Shown here piece after piece: positions 55,621 to 63,449 of a stretch of DNA of 64,000 bases. The notes below the pieces were generated by a model. It saw only the letters and a list, made by a program, of their open reading frames with translations. It was not told the DNA's origin and did no database searches. Position 1 is the stretch's first letter. Every line of letters begins with the position of its first letter. The stretch comes from an uncultured bacterium. GTDB taxonomy: Bacteria > Cyanobacteriota > Vampirovibrionia > Gastranaerophilales > Gastranaerophilaceae. The DNA lies in assembly GCA_949285255.1 (NCBI GenBank), contig CASDXV010000005.1:1-64000 (forward strand). Reading direction: 5' to 3'. Both the position numbers and the translations under genes were made by a program.

Positions 55621-56238
55621 ATGAGAACACAACCAATAAATAGTGCTGAGAAAAAAAACACAAATGTAATCGCTGCCGGTATAGGCGGTGCGGCTGTAGC
55701 TGGCGTTGCGACGCGTTTTATACCGCTAACGCATAATGAGCACCTTGATGCTTTTACAAAAACCGTGAGAACCGAGATTAAAAATCACGTAAATGAAGCT
55801 AAGGGCAAGGAATTTGACGCTATTGTTCAAGAGTTTTCAAAAAATCAAACCTTTAAAAATGCAGGCGACGCTTTTGTTAAAAGCAAAGATGCTATTTTAA
55901 AAGGCGCTGATGATAAAATAGCTGACGCTATAAAAGATTTAGATGATGTTTCTAAAGTGACTTTTAAGACTTGCGCAAAGAGAGTATCAGACGTTGGTCA
56001 AATGACAGAAGCAGTTTTAAATCATAATGTTATAAAACAAGCTAAAAAATCAAGGCCCGCTTTATATTTTGCTGCTTTAGCAGGTGCTGCGTCTATGACT
56101 ATGGCTGTTTTATCTAATGCAATTCACGCTAAAAAAGTTCAAGACCAAACAGTTGCAATTAACTATGATAAAGAAGGCATGATAATTGACGCACCTGACA
56201 GTTTAGCGCTTGCGATTATACTTGATGAAACAGTTTAA
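55621..56238 (+). CDS. hypothetical membrane-associated protein
   Basis: A 205-aa protein that I do not recognise. A hydrophobic segment is near 16-34 (VIAAGIGGAAVAGVATRFI) and another near 146-168 (ALYFAALAGAASMTMAVLSNA). Between them lies a charged helical region of about 110 residues rich in Lys, Asp and Ala (FDAIVQEFSKNQTFKNAGDA, GADDKIADAIKDLDD), so the chain could form a membrane-tethered helical bundle. GAGGT sets the start. The very strong promoter, long leader and private terminator suggest an abundant protein. Confidence 0.72.
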   Translation: MRTQPINSAEKKNTNVIAAGIGGAAVAGVATRFIPLTHNEHLDAFTKTVRTEIKNHVNEAKGKEFDAIVQEFSKNQTFKNAGDAFVKSKDAILKGADDKIADAIKDLDDVSKVTFKTCAKRVSDVGQMTEAVLNHNVIKQAKKSRPALYFAALAGAASMTMAVLSNAIHAKKVQDQTVAINYDKEGMIIDAPDSLALAIILDETV

Positions 56239-56253
56239 AATAAGAGTTTAAAA

Positions 56254-56284
56254 AAATCCCTCTCGTTTGAGAGGGATTTTTGTT
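56254..56284. terminator. bidirectional terminator between the hypothetical gene and thrC
   Basis: AAATCCCTCTC (56254-56264), loop GTTT, GAGAGGGATTT (56269-56279). It has A- and T-runs on both sides, so it can end both convergent transcripts. Confidence 0.85.
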
Positions 56285-56292
56285 TGTGTTTT

Positions 56293-57345
56293 TTATAAAC
56301 CCATTAATTTTACTATGTCTTTAATATCGCTTGTTGTTTTTTCAACAGGTGATTTAGCGTATTTAATAGCGCAATCAGGGTCTTTTAGGCCGTTACCTGT
56401 TAAGATACAAACAATTTTTGATTTTGGTTTAATTGTATCTTTAAGTTTAATAAGTCCTGCTACAGGAGCGCAGCTTGCAGGTTCAGCCAGTACCCCCTCG
56501 GTTGAGGCTAAAAGATTGTAAGCTTCGATTATTTTTTCATCGCTTACCATATCAATTGTGCCTTTTGACTCGTCACGCGCTGCCTCTGCTTGTTTCCAGC
56601 TTGCGGGGTTACCGATTCTTATGGCGGTTGCAATAGTTTGAGGGGCATCAATTTTATGTCCTTTAACAATTGCTGCTGAGCCTTCTGCTTGAATACCCAT
56701 CATTTTTGGCAGTTGTTTAGATTTGCCAAGGTTAAAGAATTCCTTATAACCTTTCCAATAAGCTGTTATGTTGCCTGCATTACCAACGGGAATAAAGTGA
56801 TAATCAGGTGCATCGCCAAGTGCTTCGACAATTTCAAAAGCACCAGTTTTTTGGCCCTCTATTCTGTATGGGTTAACAGAATTTACAAGGGTTATGGGAT
56901 AATTTTTTGAAATTTCACGAACGGCGTCAAGTGCGTTATCGAAGTTACCGTTAATTGCTATAACTCTTGCACCGTACATCATAGCTTGCGACAATTTACC
57001 AAGTGCAATATACCCGTCAGGTATTAAAACATAAGTCTTAAGCCCTGCCTTTGCACCGTACGCTGCAGCAGCAGCTGAAGTGTTACCTGTAGAAGCGCAA
57101 ATGATAGCATGAGAGCCTTCTTCTTTTGCTTTTGTGACGGCCATTGTCATACCGCGGTCTTTAAAACTTCCTGTCGGGTTTGAGCCTTCGTATTTAAGGT
57201 ATATTTCACAGTCAAGCTCAAGTTTGCGAGCAAGATTGTCTGCTTTTATAAGAGGGGTGTTGCCCTCGCATAGTGTAATAATTTCCGTACTGTCGCTTAC
57301 GGGCAGATACTCTCTGTACTTGTCGATTAATCCGTTGTATCTCAT
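56293..57345 (-). CDS. thrC: threonine synthase
   Basis: Converts O-phosphohomoserine to threonine with pyridoxal phosphate. The 350-aa protein has the cofactor lysine in [16 protein letters not shown] (near residue 60), the phosphate-binding [16 protein letters not shown], and a glycine-rich loop [17 protein letters not shown]. The length matches the short (class II-like bacterial/archaeal) threonine synthases. It follows hom with no gap, so the two make a threonine-branch operon. Homoserine kinase (thrB) is not here. Confidence 0.95.
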   Translation of the reverse strand: MRYNGLIDKYREYLPVSDSTEIITLCEGNTPLIKADNLARKLELDCEIYLKYEGSNPTGSFKDRGMTMAVTKAKEEGSHAIICASTGNTSAAAAAYGAKAGLKTYVLIPDGYIALGKLSQAMMYGARVIAINGNFDNALDAVREISKNYPITLVNSVNPYRIEGQKTGAFEIVEALGDAPDYHFIPVGNAGNITAYWKGYKEFFNLGKSKQLPKMMGIQAEGSAAIVKGHKIDAPQTIATAIRIGNPASWKQAEAARDESKGTIDMVSDEKIIEAYNLLASTEGVLAEPASCAPVAGLIKLKDTIKPKSKIVCILTGNGLKDPDCAIKYAKSPVEKTTSDIKDIVKLMGL

Positions 57346-58599
57346 CTACATTACCCTTATTAAATTATTAATTATAATTGAATCTTTTTTAAGCTGTTCT
57401 ATAGCGTTTTGAATGTCACGTTCGGAGCATTCTTCAGTTATTACAATAATATGTGCTGTGCCGTTTGGCTCTGTGCCTTTTTGTAATACGCTTGAGAGGT
57501 TTATTTTATTGTTACCGCAAACAGTTCCTATGACACCTATTGTACCCATGGCATTTTGCGCTGTGATTGAAATATAGTAGCTGTTTTTAGTATCCAATAT
57601 ATCTTTTTGCACTGCTTTTTCTTTGTGGTGGCAGCGAGTCATAGGAAGAATATTTTCGCATTTTCCATACTCTGCTTTTATTGCAAGAATATCACCTACA
57701 ACAGAGCTTGCAGTCGGGAACTCTCCTGCACCGGGGCCTGTGAACATAACTTGTCCTACAGGGTGCCCCTCAAGCATTACCGCATTTAGTGCGTTATTTA
57801 TGCCTGATATAATATTTTCTTTTTTAACAAGCATAGGATGAACCCTGACATCAAGCTCATCATCCGAGCTTTGAGCAAGTGCAATGAGTTTAATTTTATA
57901 ACCCAGTTCATTTGCATATTTAATGTCTTCTGCTGAGATATTTGTAATACCTTCGCGATAGATTTTAGAGATATCAATTCTTTTATGAAATACAATGTTA
58001 GCTAATGTCGCTATTTTATACATTGTATCAAAGCCCTCAACATCTCCTGTTGGGTCAGCTTCAGCGTATCCGAGCCCTTGAGCGTCTTTTAGGCACTCTT
58101 GATAAGAGATATTTTTCTCTTCCATTTTGGTTAAAATGTAGTTAGTTGTGCCGTTTAGAATACCTGCAACTTTTTTAAATTTATTTCCTTGAAGAGTTGT
58201 TTTAATAGGCATAATAATAGGAATACCGCCTGCAACAGCTGCTTCGTATAAAATTGCCACATTGTATTTGTTGGCAAGGTCAAACAACTCTGCCCCGTGC
58301 TTTGCAAGAAGTTCTTTGTTAGCGGTTACAATGTGTTTTTTGTTTACAATTGCCGTTTTTAAAAGTTCAAAAGCAGGGTCAACTCCGCCTGCAACTTCAA
58401 CAACCACATTTATTTCGGGGTCATTTACAATTTTAAAAGGGTCGTCTGTAATTTCTTGAACTTCGACGTCTCTTTTTTTGTTGATGTTTCTAACAGCGGC
58501 ACTTTTTATTTCAATTTCGGGAAAGTTCTTAAGAGTTTTTACAACTCCCGAACCTACAGTGCCAAGCCCGATTAATCCGATTATCAATTTATTTTCCAT
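57346..58599 (-). CDS. hom: homoserine dehydrogenase
   Basis: Reduces aspartate semialdehyde to homoserine. The 417-aa protein has the NAD(P) motif GLIGLGTVGSGVVKTL at the N-terminus, the catalytic signature AGILNGTTNYILTKM and EADPTGDVEGFDTMYKIA. A C-terminal ACT domain (about 340-417, SYYISITAQNAMGTIGVIG) typically binds threonine for feedback inhibition. It is first in the hom-thrC operon; the stop touches the thrC start. Confidence 0.96.
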   Translation of the reverse strand: MENKLIIGLIGLGTVGSGVVKTLKNFPEIEIKSAAVRNINKKRDVEVQEITDDPFKIVNDPEINVVVEVAGGVDPAFELLKTAIVNKKHIVTANKELLAKHGAELFDLANKYNVAILYEAAVAGGIPIIMPIKTTLQGNKFKKVAGILNGTTNYILTKMEEKNISYQECLKDAQGLGYAEADPTGDVEGFDTMYKIATLANIVFHKRIDISKIYREGITNISAEDIKYANELGYKIKLIALAQSSDDELDVRVHPMLVKKENIISGINNALNAVMLEGHPVGQVMFTGPGAGEFPTASSVVGDILAIKAEYGKCENILPMTRCHHKEKAVQKDILDTKNSYYISITAQNAMGTIGVIGTVCGNNKINLSSVLQKGTEPNGTAHIIVITEECSERDIQNAIEQLKKDSIIINNLIRVM

Positions 58600-58660
58600 A
58601 AGAAAATAATACTAAATAAATTTTAAAATGCAAAAATTTTATTTTGGAGGTATTATTTTT

Positions 58661-58687
58661 ATGCAAAGTAATTTAAAAGAGGATTAA
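58661..58687 (+). promoter_or_regulatory. eight-codon leader frame before gltX
   Basis: ATG at 58661 opens an 8-codon frame (MQSNLKED) that stops 2 nt before the gltX ATG. A strong GGAGGT (58646-58651) lies 9 nt before it, better than the gltX site AGAGG (58677-58682), which sits inside the frame. Re-initiation or leader-peptide control of a tRNA synthetase is possible. One Glu codon (GAG) is present. Confidence 0.4.
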
Positions 58688-58689
58688 TC

Positions 58690-60129
58690 ATGTCAGACAA
58701 AATAAGAGTTAGGATTGCACCGTCTCCAAGCGGAAATTTGCACATCGGTACGGCAAGAACCGCGTTGTTTAATTTTTTATATGCTAAAAAAACAGGCGGC
58801 GAGTTTGTTTTAAGAATTGAAGATACAGACTTAGACAGAAGTTCTGAAGCTTTTAAACAAAATATTTTTGATTCGCTAAAAGCGCTCGGTCTTAACTGGG
58901 ATGAAGGCCCTGATGTCGGCGGAAACTATGGCCCTTATTGTCAATCTGAAAGGTTTGATATTTATCCTAAATATGCTCAAATGCTTATTGACAAAGGTTA
59001 TGCGTACGAGTGTTTTTGTACAAATGAAGAACTTGAAGCAGAAAAAGAAGAAGCTATTAAAAATCATAACGCATATGTTTATTCAAGAAAATGCCTTAAT
59101 TTGACGCAAGAGCAAAAAGATGAACTTCGTGCTAAAGGCATTAAACCCTCTATTCGCTTTAAGGTTGAGCATAAAGAGCTTATTTTTAACGACCTTGTAA
59201 AAGGGGAGCTAAAGTTTGATACAAGTTTGATTGGCGACTTTGTAATTATGAAATCTAACGGCACTCCGACTTATAACTTTGCGGTTGTAATTGATGATAT
59301 GCTGATGAATATTACAGATATCATAAGGGGTGAAGACCATATTTCAAACACTCCTAAACAAATTTTAATCTATGAGGCGCTGGGCGCTAAAGTTCCAAGA
59401 TTTGGACACTTGGGTATGATACTTGCACCTGATAGAACTAAACTTTCTAAACGCCACGGCGCAACTGCTGTAAGCGACTTTGTAAAACAGGGTTATTTAA
59501 CAGATGCACTTATTAACTTTGTTGCACTTTTAGGCTGGTCACCATCAGATGGTGTTGAGATAAAAACAGTTGATGAAATAGCGGCTGACTTTAGAATCCA
59601 TGAAGTTTCAAGTTCAAATTCCGTTTTTGAATACGATAAATTAAACTGGATGAACGGTCAGTATATTAAGAAAATGGAAATACCAAAACTAACAGATATG
59701 ATTTTGCCGTTTTTGGCTGATTATGATACTTCAAAATATTCAAGAGAAAAGCTTGAAAAAATTGTTGAAATCACTCGCGAACCGCTTACTGTTTTATCTG
59801 AAATTAAACACGATGCAAGTTATTTCTTTGAAGAAGATATAAACCTTGATGAAGTAAGAGAGGTTGTGGATAAAGATTCATCAAAAGAGGTTATTAAATA
59901 TACTATTGATACGCTTAATGATTGGAACTTTGATGATGAGGAAGATATTCATAACAAGCTTGGTGATTTAAGGGCTTACTTTAAAGAAAATAAAGGTCTT
60001 AAACCAAAAGACACCATGTGGGCGCTGCGTGCTGCTCTTACAGGCAGAACAAGAGGTGCTGATATGGCGCAAACGGTTTGGATTTTAGGAAAAGATAGAG
60101 TAGAAAAACGTCTAAAGGCTGCTCTATAG
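58690..60129 (+). CDS. gltX: glutamyl-tRNA synthetase
   Basis: Charges tRNA-Glu. The 479-aa class I synthetase has the HIGH-type motif in PSPSGNLHIGTARTALF and the KMSKS-type motif in KLSKRHG. A CxC pair is in YECFCTNEE, as in the zinc-related region of bacterial GltX. The helical anticodon-binding C-terminal domain (about 330-479) is complete. In organisms without GlnRS this enzyme also misacylates tRNA-Gln for later amidation, but that cannot be decided here. A short leader frame precedes it. Confidence 0.97.
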   Translation: MSDKIRVRIAPSPSGNLHIGTARTALFNFLYAKKTGGEFVLRIEDTDLDRSSEAFKQNIFDSLKALGLNWDEGPDVGGNYGPYCQSERFDIYPKYAQMLIDKGYAYECFCTNEELEAEKEEAIKNHNAYVYSRKCLNLTQEQKDELRAKGIKPSIRFKVEHKELIFNDLVKGELKFDTSLIGDFVIMKSNGTPTYNFAVVIDDMLMNITDIIRGEDHISNTPKQILIYEALGAKVPRFGHLGMILAPDRTKLSKRHGATAVSDFVKQGYLTDALINFVALLGWSPSDGVEIKTVDEIAADFRIHEVSSSNSVFEYDKLNWMNGQYIKKMEIPKLTDMILPFLADYDTSKYSREKLEKIVEITREPLTVLSEIKHDASYFFEEDINLDEVREVVDKDSSKEVIKYTIDTLNDWNFDDEEDIHNKLGDLRAYFKENKGLKPKDTMWALRAALTGRTRGADMAQTVWILGKDRVEKRLKAAL

Positions 60130-60147
60130 AGTATAAAATATTTTAAA

Positions 60148-60176
60148 AAACGCCCTTTAGTAAGGGCGTTTTTTTA
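60148..60176 (+). terminator. rho-independent terminator after gltX
   Basis: AAACGCCCTT (60148-60157), loop TAGT, AAGGGCGTTT (60162-60171), then more T. The A-run on the other side lets it also serve the convergent HTH gene, whose stop codon is at 60174-60176. Confidence 0.88.
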
Positions 60177-60608
60177 TGAAATTTGAAACGGACATTTGGA
60201 GCATTTAGCCTTTGGGTGAAGCATAAGGTTATCTTCAAGGTCATACATTTTTGCAATTCTTGTTATCAGCCTTTCGCCGCATATAGGACAGTATAGTGCT
60301 GCTTTAGAGAATTCCCCGTTAGTTAGTATCTGCTCTTTTATCTCCTCTATTTCTTTGACACTGCCAAGAGTGAAGCTTTCTCCTTTTTCATATCTTTTAA
60401 TGTCGCATAAGCCAACTTTAAGACCTTTGGAGAGCTTCTGTCTTACCGTAGTTGAAAGAAATGTCTCTATACCTGATTCAATAGAGCCTATTTCACCTAA
60501 AGTAAGGTTGCACTTTTTTGCAAGTCCTATTTGTGATAGCCCCAGTTTTTCTCTCTCTGTGCTTACAAACTGAGCCAGAGAGTCATATTGTTTTTGTTCT
60601 TTATGCAT
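60174..60608 (-). CDS. XRE-type HTH protein with C-terminal zinc ribbon
   Basis: A 144-aa protein. An XRE helix-turn-helix spans about 10-65 (LAQFVSTEREKLGLSQIGLAKKC, LTLGEIGSIESGI). The C-terminus has four cysteines in CPICG and CSKC (about residues 105-140), a rubredoxin-like zinc knuckle. The combination resembles small regulators or ribosome/sigma-associated factors; I do not know its role. It is the third gene of the secD-secF operon, overlapping secF by 8 nt. Confidence 0.75.
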   Translation of the reverse strand: MHKEQKQYDSLAQFVSTEREKLGLSQIGLAKKCNLTLGEIGSIESGIETFLSTTVRQKLSKGLKVGLCDIKRYEKGESFTLGSVKEIEEIKEQILTNGEFSKAALYCPICGERLITRIAKMYDLEDNLMLHPKAKCSKCPFQIS

Positions 60609-61578
60609 TTGCTTTTTTTGCTTTTATTTCTTTATCCCATGCAAGAAGTACAGAGGCAAAGAAAATACTTGAGTATGTACCTGCTATGATACCCAATATC
60701 ATAGCCAAAATAAAGTCTTTGGTTGTTGAGCCGCCGAAAAAATAAAGTGCGCTCAGTGTTAAAAGCGTTGTAAGAGAAGTGTTTAAACTTCTTGCAAGAG
60801 TTTGGTTAACGCTTGCGTTAATAATCTCGCCGCTTGTGTATTTTTTAGCCAAAAATCTGTTGTTTTCTCTTATTCTGTCAAATACAACAATAGTGTCGTG
60901 AACAGAGAAACCTACAACGGTTAAAATTGCAGTAATAAATAAGCTATCTACCTGAACATTGTATAAAATTCCAAGTATTGCAAATACGCCCACAACAAAA
61001 AGAGCGTCGTGGAAAAGGGCTGCAAGAGCAATTATTGCGTAGTCTGCCTGAAATCTGAATGAAATATAAATAACAATTCCTAAAAATGCAAGCAAAAGCG
61101 CTGCAAGAGAGTTTTTAAGAAGTTCTTTACCTAAAGTAGGCCCGACTGATGTTGTTGAAATAAGCTGGGGCGCTTGAGTGTTTTGGGCAAGAACCATAGT
61201 GATTTTATCTATTTGGTTGTTATTTTTTTCACCCATAAAACGAGTTTTTATGGAGATTATGTTTTTTATGTTTTTGTCAGCGCTTGAATTGCTTATATTT
61301 TGAATGATAGGGTTGTTTACACCGTTATTTTCAAGCTCTGTTCTTATTTTGCTTATCTGCTCCGGTGTAACCGAGTTATTTACGCCGTATTGCAAAATTG
61401 TACCGCCCGTAAAGTCGATACCGAGTTTAACAGGAGAGTGATTTGGTTGAGTAAACATCAGATAAAACATTGCCAAAATACAGGGTATAAGAATTACAAT
61501 GCTTATTAAAAGGTAGTGCCATCTGTGTTTTACAACATCAATCAGATAACTGCTTTTTATTAAATTGGGATTAGCCAT
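60601..61578 (-). CDS. secF: protein translocase subunit SecF
   Basis: Partner of SecD in the proton-driven step of protein export. The 325-aa protein has an N-terminal membrane helix, the family motif LGIDFTGGTIL, a periplasmic domain and five more helices. VGFSVHDTIVVFDRIREN is the family signature in the fourth helix region and contains the essential Asp. It follows secD by 29 nt and overlaps the HTH gene. Confidence 0.97.
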   Translation of the reverse strand: MANPNLIKSSYLIDVVKHRWHYLLISIVILIPCILAMFYLMFTQPNHSPVKLGIDFTGGTILQYGVNNSVTPEQISKIRTELENNGVNNPIIQNISNSSADKNIKNIISIKTRFMGEKNNNQIDKITMVLAQNTQAPQLISTTSVGPTLGKELLKNSLAALLLAFLGIVIYISFRFQADYAIIALAALFHDALFVVGVFAILGILYNVQVDSLFITAILTVVGFSVHDTIVVFDRIRENNRFLAKKYTSGEIINASVNQTLARSLNTSLTTLLTLSALYFFGGSTTKDFILAMILGIIAGTYSSIFFASVLLAWDKEIKAKKANA

Positions 61579-61607
61579 TTTATATTTCTCCTATTATAAA
61601 ATCTTTA

Positions 61608-62921
61608 TTAATCAAGAACGCCGAATTTTGCTTTTTCTTTCTTTGTTTCGGTCGCACTATAGGCGTCTTGTATGTCTTCTGCTCTAAGACCAAACAGGGC
61701 AGGGTGTTTAAGTTCGCCCGTACCGAATACAAGGTGCATGAAGTTCTTTGTAACGGTAATAGCACTGAACATACTGACTAAAACACCTATTGCAAGCGTA
61801 AGCGCAAAACCTTTTACAACACCTGTTCCAAGTGCGTATAAGATGGCACAGGTGATAATTGTTGTCATATTTGAGTCAAAAATACTTGTAAAAGCTCTTT
61901 CAAAGCCCGAGTTAATCGCTGTAAACAGCGACCTGCCCGACCTTAACTCTTCTTTTGTACGCTCAAATATCAAGATATTAGCGTCAACCGCCATACCTAT
62001 TGATAGGATAAAACCTGCAATACCTGCAAGAGTGAGTGTTACAGGGATAATCTTAAATATTGCAAAAACTATAATACTGTAGATTAAAAGTGCAATACAA
62101 GATATAACGCCGGGGGCTCTGTAGTAAACAATCATAAATATCATAACAAGAGCAAGACCTATTGCACCCGCTACTTTACTTTTTTGAATACTGTCAGCGC
62201 CTAAAGTCGGGCCTACGGAGTTTTCTTCGATAATATTTGCTCCGACAGGAAGAGCACCGGCGTTTAGTAGGTCAACCATGTTTTTAACTTCCTGATATTC
62301 AAAACCGCCGTCCCCGCCTGTAATTTGAGCATGACCGCCTGTGATTTCTTCATTTACGCGAGGTGCTGATTTAAGTTCGCCGTTAAAGAAAATTGCCATT
62401 TGCTGACCTACTAAGTCTCTTGTCAGGTGAGCAAATTTCTTTGCACCTTCTTGATTAAATTCAATTGATACAATCCACTCTCCGCTTCCGGGAGCTGAAC
62501 CTACAAGTGCTTTTTTAAGGTCTTTACCCGTAAGACCAGTGCTTTCCCAGATTATATCGCCTTCTTGTGTTACTCCTTTAGGGCGTTTAAATTCAAGTTC
62601 CGCAGTTTCACCCAAGAATTCTTTTGCCTTTGCGGTGTCTGAGATATTTGGAATTTCAATCATCAATCTTTTATCACCGATTTTTTGAACTGTTGTTTCG
62701 CCTACGCCAAGGGCATTGACCCTGTTTTCAATAGCGTATTGAAGTGAGTCCATAATCTCGGGGGTGATTTTTTTAATAGTGCTTGAAGTTTGTGCTTCAA
62801 GTGTTAATCTTGAACCGCCAACAAGGTCAAGACCAAGAGTTGTGGGCTTTTTAAAAATTACAATCGTGCAAGTTATTGCTATTAAAACAATCGTCCAAAA
62901 AAGAATGATTTTATTTTTCAT
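61608..62921 (-). CDS. secD: protein translocase subunit SecD
   Basis: With SecF it uses the proton gradient to pull exported proteins across the membrane. The 437-aa protein has an N-terminal helix, GLDLVGGSRLTLEA, and a P1 periplasmic domain of the short type (E. coli SecD is 615 aa and has a longer one). Five C-terminal helices follow with GMAVDANILIFERTKEELRSG, which holds the proton-relay Asp. Short SecD is common in Gram-positives and Cyanobacteria. An AAGGA-like site lies upstream of the start. Confidence 0.97.
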   Translation of the reverse strand: MKNKIILFWTIVLIAITCTIVIFKKPTTLGLDLVGGSRLTLEAQTSSTIKKITPEIMDSLQYAIENRVNALGVGETTVQKIGDKRLMIEIPNISDTAKAKEFLGETAELEFKRPKGVTQEGDIIWESTGLTGKDLKKALVGSAPGSGEWIVSIEFNQEGAKKFAHLTRDLVGQQMAIFFNGELKSAPRVNEEITGGHAQITGGDGGFEYQEVKNMVDLLNAGALPVGANIIEENSVGPTLGADSIQKSKVAGAIGLALVMIFMIVYYRAPGVISCIALLIYSIIVFAIFKIIPVTLTLAGIAGFILSIGMAVDANILIFERTKEELRSGRSLFTAINSGFERAFTSIFDSNMTTIITCAILYALGTGVVKGFALTLAIGVLVSMFSAITVTKNFMHLVFGTGELKHPALFGLRAEDIQDAYSATETKKEKAKFGVLD

Positions 62922-62941
62922 TTCTCTAATATCCTTATAAG

Positions 62942-62957
62942 AATTTACATGTAAATT
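62942..62957. promoter_or_regulatory. 16-bp perfect palindrome upstream of secD
   Basis: AATTTACATGTAAATT is self-complementary over all 16 bases and ends 20 bp from the secD start. It could be a regulator site or part of the leader. No other copy was noticed in the window. Confidence 0.4.
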
Positions 62958-63027
62958 TTAACAAAAAAATAAAAAAGAGCCTAATTAATTTACAAATATA
63001 GCCCATTTGGGTATGTTTGTTTGTCAT

Positions 63028-63051
63028 AAAAAAAGCCGCTTAATTTGCGGC
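63028..63051 (-). terminator. terminator pointing toward secD
   Basis: On the minus strand GCCGC (63051-63047) pairs with GCGGC (63039-63035), loop of 7, followed at once by seven T residues (63034-63028). It is also usable on the plus strand, where GTTTTT follows. On the minus strand it implies a transcript coming from 63060-63400. Confidence 0.7.
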
Positions 63052-63059
63052 GTTTTTCC

Positions 63060-63404
63060 TCTTTTAAAGTCCAGTAGCATTACTGCCTTTTAAAATCTTT
63101 TTTTGTTGTTAATAATCTCTTTCACATTCCTCTTTAATTTCTACGATACAACGACCGTAATACTTGCCACCACTCCTTTCGTAATGCTTGGCTTAATTCC
63201 TTTGACACAACTATCAAATACCAAAATAGGCGCATGGGCAATATTAAAAATATTAATTTTTTTTTACAATCAACCATGCCCCCCAAAAACAATAGGGAAA
63301 ATTAAAATTTACAAACTTAATGAAGAAAAATTTACTTGCAAAGTCCAAAAAAGCATGACTAACAAATGCTATAGAGTTTTTAAATATTTGTTACTTTTAT
63401 TTTC
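63060..63404. other. intergenic stretch with a possible small minus-strand transcript
   Basis: The rest of the 0.5-kb gap between secD and the AMIN gene. No standard gene. On the minus strand a 33-codon frame at 63235-63134 starts MRLFWYLIVV and ends WWQVLRSLYRRN. Downstream sequence is purine-rich up to the terminator at 63051-63028. On the plus strand a longer frame begins only at a TTG and is not convincing. A small RNA, a small peptide gene or a remnant are all possible. Confidence 0.35.
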
Positions 63405-63434
63405 TTGTCCCTATTTGTGTCTTAGTGTTATTAT
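63405..63434 (+). promoter_or_regulatory. possible promoter of the AMIN-domain gene
   Basis: TTGTCC (63405-63410), an 18-bp spacer and TATTAT (63429-63434). Start near 63441 leaves a very short leader; GAGGAG (63442-63447) would be at its beginning. Confidence 0.4.
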
Positions 63435-63449
63435 TAATTATGAGGAGTT

